DNA of 40,210 bases, taken from positions 1 to 40,210 of the forward strand of contig CAJFUA010000003.1 of NCBI GenBank assembly GCA_904420085.1, in the 5' to 3' direction. This stretch comes from an uncultured Eubacterium sp. Its GTDB lineage: Bacteria; Bacillota; Clostridia; Lachnospirales; Lachnospiraceae. The position numbers and the translations under genes were made by a program. Under the pieces are notes generated by a model. That model saw only the letters and a list, made by a program, of their open reading frames with translations. It made no database searches and had not been told where the DNA came from. Positions 16,289 to 23,583 of this stretch are shown here, in pieces (positions within the stretch are counted from its first letter, which is position 1; each line of letters starts with the position of its first letter).

Positions 16289-16333
16289 TTGCAATCAGTT
16301 TGGTACAGAATGATGATCTTATTTAGGAGGGTA

Positions 16334-16361
16334 TTGACAAATAAAGCAAAAAGTGTATTCT
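16334..16361 (+). promoter_or_regulatory. Promoter of the GntR-ABC operon
   Basis: TTGACA (16334-16339) and TATTCT (16356-16361) are separated by 16 nt. The -10 abuts the 22-bp palindrome, so a bound repressor would block the start site. Confidence 0.75.
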
Positions 16362-16382
16362 TGTATTAAGAACTTAATACAA
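16361..16382. promoter_or_regulatory. 22-bp perfect palindrome, likely GntR operator
   Basis: The half-site TTGTATTAAG (16361-16370) is followed by AA and its exact inverse (16373-16382). It begins at the last base of the -10 and covers the expected start site. YtrA-type GntR proteins bind inverted repeats in their own promoters, so autorepression is the simplest reading. The palindrome is directly visible; the regulator match is inferred. Confidence 0.7.
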
Positions 16383-16404
16383 TAATACAGAGAGGAGGAG
16401 TTGA

Positions 16405-16767
16405 ATGTCGTGGAAATTAAAGAATGACAGACCGATATATACCCAACTGTTGGAGCAGATTGAACAGAAAATTATCTCCGGGGAATATGAACCGGGAAGC
16501 AAACTGCCTTCCGTAAGAGAACTGGCTGCGGAAGCGGCGGTAAATCCAAACACCATGCAGAGGGCAATGGCAGAATTAGAAAGTCGGGGGCTGATTATAA
16601 CCAATCGGACGGCAGGAAGAGTAGTAACGGAAAATCAGGATATTCTGATTCGGCTCAGGGAAAGCAGAGCGGCAGATTACACGGATGAGTATATAAGTAA
16701 AATGGCAGAACTAAAATACAATAAAGACGAAATTATCAAATTTATCCAGAAGGGAGATAAGTCATGA
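16405..16767 (+). CDS. GntR-family regulator, YtrA subfamily
   Basis: A 120-residue transcription factor. Residues 1-70 form the GntR winged helix (PIYTQLLEQIEQKIISGEYEPGSKLPSVRELA, then NPNTMQRAMAELESRGLI). The short C-terminal segment of about 50 residues, with no FCD or UTRA ligand domain, marks the YtrA subfamily, which dimerises through a small helical tail and usually controls a linked ABC transporter in response to wall-acting antibiotics or similar stress. Gaggagg lies 5 nt before the ATG. The stop overlaps the ABC ATPase start by 4 nt. It is preceded by a 22-bp palindrome at the start site, consistent with autorepression. The inducing signal here cannot be told from sequence. Confidence 0.9.
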   Translation: MSWKLKNDRPIYTQLLEQIEQKIISGEYEPGSKLPSVRELAAEAAVNPNTMQRAMAELESRGLIITNRTAGRVVTENQDILIRLRESRAADYTDEYISKMAELKYNKDEIIKFIQKGDKS

Positions 16768-17462
16768 GCATTTTATTTGAATGTAAGGATTTGAAGAAAA
16801 AATATGGAAAAAAAGAAGCATTAAAAGGTATCAGCCTACAGATAGAAAGTGGCCAGATTGTAGGGCTGTTGGGACCCAACGGAAGTGGGAAAACCACATT
16901 GATAAAACTGGCCAACGGACTTTTGACACCGTCCGGGGGAGAAATCACCATTAATGGAAACAAAATCGGCGTGGAAACAAAAAAACGGGTGTCATATCTG
17001 CCGGAGAGAACATATTTAAACAACTGGATGAAAGTCAAAGATATGATAAATTATTTCAGTGATTTTTATGAAGACTTTGACAGTCAGAGAGCTTATGATA
17101 TGTTGAAAAAATTAAACATTGACGCCAACGATAAACTGAAAACCATGTCCAAAGGTACAAAGGAAAAAGTGCAACTGATATTGGTTATGAGCCGCAATGC
17201 AGATGTTTATTTCTTGGATGAGCCTATCGGAGGCGTTGACCCGGCGGCAAGGGACTATATTTTAAACACAATTATTACGAATTACAGTCCTACGTCCACC
17301 GTTATTATTTCGACCCATCTGATTTCTGATATTGAACAGGTACTGGATGATGTTGTTATGATTAAGGACGGAGAGCTGGTCATGCATAAACGTGTGGATG
17401 AAATCAGGGAAGAATATGGAAAATCTGTAGATGAAGTATTCAGGGAGGTATTCAAATGTTAG
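16764..17462 (+). CDS. ABC transporter ATP-binding protein (YtrB type)
   Basis: A 232-residue nucleotide-binding subunit. Walker A is GPNGSGKT (residues 37-44), the signature motif is a diverged MSKGTKEK (128-135) in place of LSGGQ, Walker B with catalytic Glu is VYFLDEP (148-154), and the switch His is H185. The C-terminal extension matches ATPases paired with ABC-2 type membrane proteins. The start overlaps the regulator stop (ATGA), and the last 7 nt overlap the permease start, so the three proteins are made together. With YtrA-type control, a role in envelope stress or peptide export is likely; the substrate is unknown. Confidence 0.9.
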   Translation: MSILFECKDLKKKYGKKEALKGISLQIESGQIVGLLGPNGSGKTTLIKLANGLLTPSGGEITINGNKIGVETKKRVSYLPERTYLNNWMKVKDMINYFSDFYEDFDSQRAYDMLKKLNIDANDKLKTMSKGTKEKVQLILVMSRNADVYFLDEPIGGVDPAARDYILNTIITNYSPTSTVIISTHLISDIEQVLDDVVMIKDGELVMHKRVDEIREEYGKSVDEVFREVFKC

Positions 17463-18253
17463 GTAAGTTAATAAAAAATGAGTTTAAGGCTACAGCTAGA
17501 ACATTTGGTTTAATGTATTTGATTGTACTGATAGCAGCCGTTGCATTAAAAGTGTTTATGGAAATTCAGGAAGCATTTCATTTGGAAAACAGTATCATTG
17601 ATATTTTGGGTGTTTTAACAGTTACTGTTTTTGTTTTAGGTATTATCGGAATCATTTTTGGAACATTTATACTGATTCTTAAACGCTTTTATGACAGCAT
17701 GCTGAAAAGCGAGGGATATTTATCCTTTACGCTGCCGGTCACAGTAGGACAGCATATTGCCAGCAAGTCCATTGTAAGCTATATTTGGATTCTCCTGTCC
17801 GGAGTATTTATTTTCGCGATGATTATGCTGCTGTTTCTGGGAGATACATCTGTGTTTGTGTCTTTGGGACAGGAATTAAAAGAGATGATAGAACTGGTAA
17901 ATCAGCATCACTTATGGAAATATGTCATTGAAGTAATTGCAGTACTGGCTGTCAGTGCCTATAGTTATATTGCTATCGGATATGCCTGCTTCAGTGTAGG
18001 CCAGGCATGGTCAAGAAGCAAGGTGGCGGGAGCGTTTGCGACATATATTGTATTCAGCATTATTACACAAATTGTTTCGACCATAGGAATGCTGGTGCTG
18101 TTTGGAGGACTGGATACGGTAAACCAAATCAATATGGGTGATGCATTCTTTGAGCCCCTGATGATTTTCGTGATTGTACAGGAAATTGTTTTTGCCGTTA
18201 TTTATACGGTACTCACCTATGTAATGCTGAGCAGAAAATTAAATCTGGAATAA
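17456..18253 (+). CDS. ABC transporter permease, ABC-2-like
   Basis: A 265-residue membrane protein with six likely membrane segments (near 20-40, 48-80, 108-132, 158-185, 195-222 and 235-258). The start MLGKLIKNEFKATAR is typical of permeases paired with YtrA/YtrB-type operons. Gggaggt lies 5 nt before the ATG, and the gene overlaps the ATPase by 7 nt. Residues 78-95 (RFYDSMLKSEGYLSFTLPV) recur in clostridial permeases of this type. It forms the membrane half of the transporter whose ATPase precedes it. No substrate can be assigned. No strong terminator follows directly; a 10-bp palindrome (18256-18265) does. Confidence 0.82.
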   Translation: MLGKLIKNEFKATARTFGLMYLIVLIAAVALKVFMEIQEAFHLENSIIDILGVLTVTVFVLGIIGIIFGTFILILKRFYDSMLKSEGYLSFTLPVTVGQHIASKSIVSYIWILLSGVFIFAMIMLLFLGDTSVFVSLGQELKEMIELVNQHHLWKYVIEVIAVLAVSAYSYIAIGYACFSVGQAWSRSKVAGAFATYIVFSIITQIVSTIGMLVLFGGLDTVNQINMGDAFFEPLMIFVIVQEIVFAVIYTVLTYVMLSRKLNLE

Positions 18254-18332
18254 AAGGGAATTCCCCGAAAACTTACAAAAAAAGGATTGTTTACAGCCGA
18301 TTTTGGACAGACGATTTGTGTGTTTCCAAATA

Positions 18333-18361
18333 TTGACATTTTTATGTGGAAATGTTAGATT
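18333..18361 (+). promoter_or_regulatory. Promoter in the intergenic region after the ABC operon
   Basis: TTGACA (18333-18338) and TAGATT (18356-18361) are 17 nt apart. The nearest downstream feature is a terminator only about 50 nt beyond the expected start, so the product would be a short RNA. Confidence 0.5.
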
Positions 18362-18367
18362 ATAAAT

Positions 18368-18437
18368 ATGAGTAGTAGCGGGGGATTTATATATTAATTA
18401 AAAGTAGTACAAACTCTCGTTTCGACGAGAGTTTTTT
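18368..18437 (+). ncRNA. Candidate small RNA of about 70 nt
   Basis: The predicted RNA runs from the promoter at 18333-18361 to a strong terminator at 18411-18437. It contains one nine-codon frame (ATG at 18368, stop at 18395-18397) without a Shine-Dalgarno, so peptide coding is unlikely. It may be an attenuated leader or a trans-acting RNA. It matches no family I know. Confidence 0.35.
18411..18437 (+). terminator. Strong intrinsic terminator
   Basis: AAACTCTCGT (18411-18420), the stable tetraloop TTCG, and ACGAGAGTTT (18425-18434), then T residues. It ends either the ABC operon or the candidate small RNA. Confidence 0.88.
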
Positions 18438-18778
18438 ATTTGAATATATTATAAAGTTATATTGTTTTAAAATAGATATTTAAAAGGAGAAAAATAAAGG
18501 AAAACAAGGTTTTTAATAGAATAAGGGGAGGTGAAGAGTTATTTAATTTAAATCTCTTATATGCAATTATTTTTATGAAGAGAAAAATTTATAAGAATAT
18601 AAGTCATTTAAATTTGAGATTGTGAGACAATGAATGAAAACAGTTTTCCTTTAGTATTTTTATTACATTTTTGTTTTTAATTCATTTTGGAAATTGGGAT
18701 AATCTTGCCAAAAGAATGTAATATAAAACGTAATAAAAATAGGATAGTGTACGATATAATATAGTAAGGAGGTAGTTT
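18438..18778. other. AT-rich intergenic stretch without a gene
   Basis: About 340 bp of very AT-rich DNA. No frame with a credible ribosome site was found. Near the end, TATAAT (18755-18760) can serve the metalloprotease gene, but no good -35 lies at the normal distance. Shine-Dalgarno-like purine runs (around 18483 and 18526) are not followed by start codons, which may mark decayed coding sequence. Confidence 0.5.
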
Positions 18779-19414
18779 ATGAAAAAAGTATGCAGGCTAT
18801 TTGCAATATTAATAGTTATGATTATTGGTATTACTACTAATGTATCGGCGGTTATTGAGGAATGCGCACATAATAGAAGAACATTTAACGATAAAAAACT
18901 TGTTAGTGGAGTGGGCAATTATGGCGCAAATAGCAGATATTATTGGGTAGACACTAATTTTCATACTAACATGAAAAACAGAATTAGTTATGCAGTGGAT
19001 TTTTGGGTAAATACATCCTCGAATCCTGGAGTTACAACACCTATATCAATAGTAAAGACAACAGATAGAACAGCGGCAACTTTTGAAATAAGAAGAAAAA
19101 GTTTAAGTGGTGGGACAACTGGTTTGACAGAGTTTTATAGTTATAGTACTAAGGTGGCAGATCCTTCTGCGAAAAATTAGACGTGGAATATTTGTTATAT
19201 TGATGGTGTTAAAGTGACAGATTTAGATTATTCTAATGCTCAAAAAACAGGTCTTGTTGCGCATGAGTTAGGGCATGCCATGGGATTAAGTCATCAGCCA
19301 ACAAGAAAAAGTGATTCAATTATGTATAATTATGATTCGAGATGCTTTGCAGATGGAAGTGCAAGAAACAGACCAGCGAAAAGAGATTGTAACAATATTA
19401 ACCATATTTATTAA
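18779..19414 (+). pseudogene. Secreted matrixin-like zinc metalloprotease, interrupted by an in-frame TAG
   Basis: Read as one frame, this gives a 211-codon secreted protease with a single TAG at 19178-19180. The signal peptide (residues 1-23, ending NVSA) follows aaggaggt. The second part holds HELGHAMGLSH (from 19262), the zinc motif HExxHxxGxxH of matrixin-type peptidases, and SIMYN as the Met-turn. The stop separates the propeptide-free N-terminal half from the whole active site, so the first 133 residues alone would be inactive. A single C-to-T change in a CAG (Gln) codon would explain it. The downstream GTG at 19214 has no ribosome site. It is strongly AT-rich compared with its neighbours. 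The alternatives are a sequencing error or readthrough. Confidence 0.75.
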
Positions 19415-19430
19415 TTAGGAGGGATACAGC

Positions 19431-20180
19431 ATGAAAAAAAGATTATATTTTGTTATTTGTATGTTTGTTTTATTGGTATTAACCGGATGTGGAGAACAGA
19501 CAGCCGAGAAAAGCGAAACGATAACGGAGAAAATGAATCAAGACAAAGTTGTGCAGTTAGATAAAGTGGATATATCACATTTAACAGATGATAATGTCAT
19601 AAGAGTTGAATCACAGCCTTCATTTGCCTACTCCGGTCAGACCGTTGACGACGTATATAGTCATTCAGATTTGATTGTGCAGGGAAAGGTCAGTGATACA
19701 TATTTCACGACGATTGACGGAATGGCATATACGGTAATGGAATTTGAAGTGGAGGATGTGTTAAAGGGGAATGCTGAAAAGAACAGTACCATCACAACGC
19801 TGACTTTAGGAGGATATACCACACTTAGAGAGCATATTGAAGCCAATGATGACGCTTTCCGATTTGCAGATATTTCAGAAGATAAATGGGACACTACTTA
19901 TTTGGAAAGTTATACGCTGAAAGACGGATATCCAAAGAAGGGAGAAAAATATGTACTGGCGCTTGTAGATGACAGCACTTTTGTAAAAGGAGTTTACAGT
20001 ACGTTAAACATTTACGAAGGAATGTTTAAATATGACAATGGTCAGTATCGCAGAACTTTACCAGAGCAAAATTACTACGGAAACAAGAAAAAGGCAGACA
20101 AGACATATTTTCAAAATGATACCGCATTTCAATATAAATGGTTCAAGGAAAAGTGTAATGAGATAAAGACAAAGAAATAA
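19431..20180 (+). CDS. Lipoprotein, companion of the metalloprotease
   Basis: A 249-residue exported lipoprotein. The signal ends in LTGC, making C20 the lipidated residue. The ribosome site is aggaggg, and the gene follows the protease frame by 16 nt, so they share a transcript. Residues 60-120 carry YSHSDLIVQGKV, YTVMEFEVEDVLKG and a GG turn, a beta-rich pattern common in small Gram-positive lipoproteins of unknown role. Residues 155-190 (GYPKKGEKYVLAL, IYEGMFKYDNGQY) continue it. No catalytic motif is seen. A link to protease control or substrate binding is possible from context only. A strong terminator closes the pair. Confidence 0.75.
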   Translation: MKKRLYFVICMFVLLVLTGCGEQTAEKSETITEKMNQDKVVQLDKVDISHLTDDNVIRVESQPSFAYSGQTVDDVYSHSDLIVQGKVSDTYFTTIDGMAYTVMEFEVEDVLKGNAEKNSTITTLTLGGYTTLREHIEANDDAFRFADISEDKWDTTYLESYTLKDGYPKKGEKYVLALVDDSTFVKGVYSTLNIYEGMFKYDNGQYRRTLPEQNYYGNKKKADKTYFQNDTAFQYKWFKEKCNEIKTKK

Positions 20181-20192
20181 TGGAGGATTCCG

Positions 20193-20221
20193 AAAAAAGC
20201 CCTTGCAATAAGGGCTTTTTT
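20193..20221 (+). terminator. Intrinsic terminator after the lipoprotein gene
   Basis: AAAAAAGCCCTT (20193-20204) pairs with AAGGGCTTTTTT across a short loop, with the T tract forming the end of the stem. Confidence 0.88.
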
Positions 20222-20230
20222 GTGTTAATA

Positions 20231-20239
20231 TGATTTCTC
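20231..20239 (+). promoter_or_regulatory. Extended -10 promoter of the rpsF operon
   Basis: TGaTATACA is an extended -10 about 70 nt before the rpsF start. No clear -35 is seen at the usual distance. Confidence 0.45.
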
Positions 20240-20260
20240 GTGATATACAAATTATTCCTT

Positions 20261-20284
20261 GCTTTTTCCGTGAGTGGGAAAGGC
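20261..20284 (+). promoter_or_regulatory. Leader hairpin of rpsF, candidate S6:S18 autoregulatory site
   Basis: GCTTTTTCC (20261-20269) pairs with GGGAAAGGC (20276-20284) around a 6-nt loop, 25 nt before the rpsF ATG. S6:S18 leaders that bind the protein pair are known upstream of rpsF in many bacteria. Position fits, but I did not confirm the conserved loop bases. Confidence 0.4.
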
Positions 20285-20309
20285 CAGAGACCAGAAGGAG
20301 GTAAAAAGC

Positions 20310-20600
20310 ATGAACAAATATGAGATGACAGTGGTTATCAGTACAAAGCTTGAAGATGAAGGAAGAACAGCAGAACTGGACAAAGTAAAAGCACTGATTG
20401 AAAAGTTCGGCGGTACCATCACAAACATTGATGACGCAGGAAAGAAAAAGTTAGCTTACGAAATCCAGAAGATGTCAGAAGGTTACTATTACTTCATTAC
20501 TTTTGATACTGATAATGTAAATGCTCCAAACGAAATAGAGAGCCAGCTTCGTATTATGGAAAACATCATCAGATTTATGTGCGTTTCAGTAGAAGCATAG
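20310..20600 (+). CDS. rpsF: Small ribosomal subunit protein bS6
   Basis: A 96-residue 30S protein that binds with S18 to the central domain of 16S rRNA. Gaaggaggt precedes the ATG at 20310; the frame extends to 20274 but has no ribosome site there. MNKYEMTVVIST, then LIEKFGGTITNIDDAGKKKLAYEI and YYYFITF, are family hallmarks, with a late LRIMENIIRFM helix. It is first in the rpsF-ssb-rpsR operon. Confidence 0.97.
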   Translation: MNKYEMTVVISTKLEDEGRTAELDKVKALIEKFGGTITNIDDAGKKKLAYEIQKMSEGYYYFITFDTDNVNAPNEIESQLRIMENIIRFMCVSVEA

Positions 20601-20623
20601 TTTGAGATAAGAGAGGAAGTAAT

Positions 20624-21073
20624 ATGAATAAAGTAATACTAATGGGTCGTCTGACCCGTGATCCTGAAGTCAGATATTCTACATCAGGAGACAGTCAGCT
20701 GGCTATTGCCAGATACACATTAGCAGTAGACAGAAGATTTAAAAGAGATGGAGAGCAGACAGCGGATTTTATCAGATGCGTTGCATTTGGAAGAAGTGGT
20801 GAGTTTGCTGAGAAATATTTCCACCAGGGAACAAAGATTGTAGCAGAAGGTCGTATTCAGACCGGAAGTTATCAGGACAAAGATGGTAAGACAGTTTATA
20901 CCACAGAGGTAGTCGTTGAAAATCAGGAGTTTGCAGAGAGCAAGGCGGCATCCGATAATAATGCGGGATTTGTTCAGGCACCTGCAGCATCAGAACCTAC
21001 TGCTCCGGCAGGAGATGGTTTTATGAACATTCCTGACAATGTAGATGATTCAGGATTACCATTTAACTTTTAA
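20624..21073 (+). CDS. ssb: Single-stranded DNA-binding protein
   Basis: A 149-residue protein that coats single-stranded DNA in replication and repair. Residues 1-105 are the OB fold: [27 protein letters not shown] and [26 protein letters not shown] flexible Ala/Pro-rich linker ends in DDSGLPFNF. The usual acidic tip DDDIPF, which recruits partner proteins, is altered and extended by two residues past the Pro-Phe. Gagaggaag lies upstream of the ATG. Its place between rpsF and rpsR is standard for Firmicutes. Confidence 0.97.
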   Translation: MNKVILMGRLTRDPEVRYSTSGDSQLAIARYTLAVDRRFKRDGEQTADFIRCVAFGRSGEFAEKYFHQGTKIVAEGRIQTGSYQDKDGKTVYTTEVVVENQEFAESKAASDNNAGFVQAPAASEPTAPAGDGFMNIPDNVDDSGLPFNF

Positions 21074-21093
21074 TGAAATCAGGAGGTCAAGTT

Positions 21094-21357
21094 ATGCCAT
21101 ATAATAAGAGTGAAAGACCGGATTCTCCAATGAGAAAAAGAGGCGGTCGCAGAAGAAGAAAAGTTTGTGCATTCTGTGCAAGTGAAAATAAGGCAATCGA
21201 TTATAAAGATGTAGCTACATTAAAGAGATTCGTATCTGAGAGAGGTAAAATTCTTCCTAGAAGAATGACAGGTACATGTGCAAGACATCAGAGGGCTCTT
21301 ACAACAGCAATCAAGAGAGCAAGAAATATCGCATTAATGCCATATACAGTTGAATAA
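21094..21357 (+). CDS. rpsR: Small ribosomal subunit protein bS18
   Basis: An 87-residue 30S protein, partner of S6. Caggaggt lies 7 nt before the ATG at 21094; the frame extends to 21073 without a ribosome site. It has a basic start (KRGGRRRRK), then CAFC, then [20 protein letters not shown], then TCARHQRAL. The CxxC and CxxH make a likely zinc site, so this is the zinc-containing (C+) form. Last gene of the operon before a hairpin terminator. Confidence 0.97.
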   Translation: MPYNKSERPDSPMRKRGGRRRRKVCAFCASENKAIDYKDVATLKRFVSERGKILPRRMTGTCARHQRALTTAIKRARNIALMPYTVE

Positions 21358-21369
21358 GATATTGGTTTT

Positions 21370-21402
21370 AAAGGCTTTCCCGATAGCGGGAGAGCCTTTT
21401 TT
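21370..21402 (+). terminator. Intrinsic terminator of the rpsF-ssb-rpsR operon
   Basis: AAAGGCTTTCCCG (21370-21382) pairs with CGGGAGAGCCTTT (from 21387) with one mismatch, followed by T residues. Confidence 0.9.
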
Positions 21403-21429
21403 AAAAATATGGAAATTAAAAAAATAATA

Positions 21430-21458
21430 TTGCGCTTTTACATCAGAATAAATATAAT
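21430..21458 (+). promoter_or_regulatory. Promoter of the CAP-domain gene
   Basis: TTGCGC (21430-21435) and TATAAT (21453-21458) are 17 nt apart, leaving a leader of about 65 nt. Confidence 0.6.
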
Positions 21459-21530
21459 AAGACTATAAGCAGAAAACAGACTTATATACTATAGCATGAA
21501 CAAACAGATTACATAAAGGAGAGAGATATT

Positions 21531-22250
21531 ATGTTAAGAAAATTATCAACAAAAATGATTGGGGCATTTCTGATAATTGCTTTGGTATTTACATTGGCAC
21601 CGGCAAATCATACTGTTTCGGCAGCAGCAAAAAAGAAAACAGTACGTGTCAATAAAAGAATCACGATAAAAACTACGAAAAAAATTAAAAAGGTTAAAGC
21701 ATCGAAAAAAGGCATTGTAAAAGTGACTTATCAAAAACGGGCGAAAAAATTTAAAGTAAAGGGATTAAAAAAAGGAAAAGTTACATTGACAGTAACCTTC
21801 ACAAACAGAAAAAAGGCAAAATATCAGATTACCGTTAAAAAGAAAACGACCGTAAAGAGCGACCCGACGTTATCTAAATATGCAAAACAGGTGGTAGCAC
21901 TGGTCAATAAAGAGAGAACAAAAAGAGGTTTAAACAAACTGAAAATGACAAATTCCGCTCTTCAGTCAGCGGCACAAAAGAGAGCGAAAGAAATCACAAA
22001 ACTGTTTTCCCATCAAAGACCGGATGGAACCATGTGTGATACAGTGTTGGATGAATATAAGGTAAAATATATGGCCGTAGGAGAAAACATAGCGATGGGT
22101 CAGTTTTCACCGGAAGACGTGATGGATTCATGGATGAACAGTCCGGGGCACAAGGCAAATATTTTGTCCGACTCTTATACAGAAATAGGTGTAGGCGTTT
22201 ATAAAGATGATTTTAGGTATTATTGGGTACAGATATTTATAGGTAATTAG
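21531..22250 (+). CDS. Secreted CAP/SCP-domain protein with Lys-rich Big_2-like linker
   Basis: A 239-residue exported protein. A signal peptide (residues 1-31, ending TVSA) follows aaaggagag. Residues 32-108 are very rich in Lys and keep the Big_2 pattern (KASKKGIVKVTY, KVKGLKKGKVTLTV). Residues 117-239 are a YkwD-type CAP domain: SHQRPDG with H161, GENIA with E185, WMNSPGHKANIL with H207, and GVGVY. These His and Glu residues form the CAP cavity. Bacterial CAP proteins are secreted, but their activity is mostly unknown. The basic linker suggests binding to the anionic wall. It is flanked by its own promoter and terminator. Confidence 0.85.
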   Translation: MLRKLSTKMIGAFLIIALVFTLAPANHTVSAAAKKKTVRVNKRITIKTTKKIKKVKASKKGIVKVTYQKRAKKFKVKGLKKGKVTLTVTFTNRKKAKYQITVKKKTTVKSDPTLSKYAKQVVALVNKERTKRGLNKLKMTNSALQSAAQKRAKEITKLFSHQRPDGTMCDTVLDEYKVKYMAVGENIAMGQFSPEDVMDSWMNSPGHKANILSDSYTEIGVGVYKDDFRYYWVQIFIGN

Positions 22251-22260
22251 AAATGCACAT

Positions 22261-22298
22261 AAAAATCCCCTTGTTTATCAGAGCAGGGGGATTTTTAA
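22261..22298 (+). terminator. Intrinsic terminator after the CAP-domain gene
   Basis: AAAAATCCCC (22261-22270) pairs with GGGGATTTTT (22287-22296), with CTTG/CAGG-like inner bases, followed by AT-rich sequence. Confidence 0.82.
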
Positions 22299-22333
22299 TA
22301 TAGCAGGGATGCATAGAGGTGAGACAGGATTAG

Positions 22334-23578
22334 ATGAAAAGAAAAGTATTCTTTCTGTTGGGAGCGGCAGTGCTTCTGACATGCATTTTTTTATGGGATA
22401 AAAATGGCAAAAAAACTTTGAATCAAGATAAGAGTGATAACTATGTCCAAAGTACCGGACAAAACATGACAGAAAATCAGGATTATCAGATAAACAATGT
22501 GCCTATGTCACAAGAAGAAAAAGAGAGAAATATGGAAGAACTTTTTGCAGTTGCGAAAAAATGTAAGTCAATATACAGTGTGGCAGACAAGGGGAAGAGT
22601 ATAAATATTACGCTGGATGAACAGGTTGTTCACCGGATGGTAGAGAAAGCGGCAGAAGACGGAAAAGCTGTCATTTGTGGCAGTCATGATGCGAATATGA
22701 TAAATTACGAAAAAGTGCATGAAAGTCTGCAAAAAGCGGAGAGGGGAGAAAGGCAGGAAACGGAGTTTTATGAGATAAATGCAAGTGGAATATTCCGACG
22801 CTATATTTTACAGTTTCAGGAAGGCAGGCTGGTAGTCACTTTGGCGGAAGCAGGTTTGGACAGTTCCTTAACGTTGCAACCCAGTCAGATGGAAAAAATA
22901 GAGGTATATGACTGGAAATACACGGACAAAGGATGGCTGATTTGGGAAAAGGCATTGTCCAAAAATCAGGAAATGGACATGCATGTATTTTACCGCATTC
23001 TCCCGCTGGATGAAACATGCAGGGAAATCGGAAATAAATATATTAACCCTGTCAGCTATTATGGAAACAATCTGTTTTTGGAAGACTGGAATCAGGACAG
23101 CATGGATAAAATTGAATTTAACGATCTGATAGATAATCTTTATGTTATGTATATGGGAAAGCGGCTGGATGCAGAAAAATTTTCCAAAGGAATTCCGAAG
23201 AAAATTTTTGAAAAAGTGATTGGGAATTATTTTGATATTTCTATCCGTCAGATTGAAACATATGCAAGATATGATGAAAAGAAAAAGAAATATCCATGGT
23301 CGCCCATCGGATGGTGGAACCGGATTTCCCAGTTTTATCCTTTTTCGGAAGTGGTAAAATGTGTAGAAAATGGAGATGGAACTGTGTCCGCATATGTGGA
23401 AGCGATATTTGTGGAAGAAGGAACGGACTGTAGTTTTCGTCATATCGTGACCCTGCGGGAAGATGAAAATGGAAACTGGATTTATCTGGGAAATAAAGTA
23501 GACAGAAAAGATGCCCTTCAAATTCCCAGATATAGAGCAAGAAGGGAATATGAAGAGCATTCTGACAGTTCCTATTAA
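22334..23578 (+). CDS. Membrane-anchored or exported protein, DUF6070-like
   Basis: A 414-residue protein with one N-terminal hydrophobic segment (about 5-21) that serves as anchor or signal; no lipobox Cys is in the right place. The remainder is soluble. Conserved-looking blocks are MEELFAVAKKCKSIY (about 65-80), VICGSHDANMINYEKV (about 115-130), WKYTDKGWLIWEK and the C-terminal VSAYVEAIFVEEGTDCSFRHIVTLRED. This resembles DUF6070, found mostly in Lachnospiraceae, and is recalled rather than searched. No catalytic motif is seen. It ends 5 bp from the convergent SDR gene with no clear terminator between them, so the two transcripts may overlap. Confidence 0.6.
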   Translation: MKRKVFFLLGAAVLLTCIFLWDKNGKKTLNQDKSDNYVQSTGQNMTENQDYQINNVPMSQEEKERNMEELFAVAKKCKSIYSVADKGKSINITLDEQVVHRMVEKAAEDGKAVICGSHDANMINYEKVHESLQKAERGERQETEFYEINASGIFRRYILQFQEGRLVVTLAEAGLDSSLTLQPSQMEKIEVYDWKYTDKGWLIWEKALSKNQEMDMHVFYRILPLDETCREIGNKYINPVSYYGNNLFLEDWNQDSMDKIEFNDLIDNLYVMYMGKRLDAEKFSKGIPKKIFEKVIGNYFDISIRQIETYARYDEKKKKYPWSPIGWWNRISQFYPFSEVVKCVENGDGTVSAYVEAIFVEEGTDCSFRHIVTLREDENGNWIYLGNKVDRKDALQIPRYRARREYEEHSDSSY

Positions 23579-23583
23579 AAGTA

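Noticed and set aside
18630-18680. Micro-ORF of about 16 codons in the AT-rich gap
   Set aside because: It has no ribosome site, and its content (Phe/Leu) is expected by chance in AT-rich DNA.
18779-19414. TAG read as pyrrolysine in the metalloprotease
   Set aside because: No pyl genes are in the window and the codon is outside the active site; a nonsense mutation or sequence error is simpler.
22868-23560. Minus-strand frame of 230 codons opposite the DUF6070-like gene
   Set aside because: Its composition is that of a complement of a Lys/Glu-rich gene, and the plus-strand gene has signal, ribosome site and coherent sequence.
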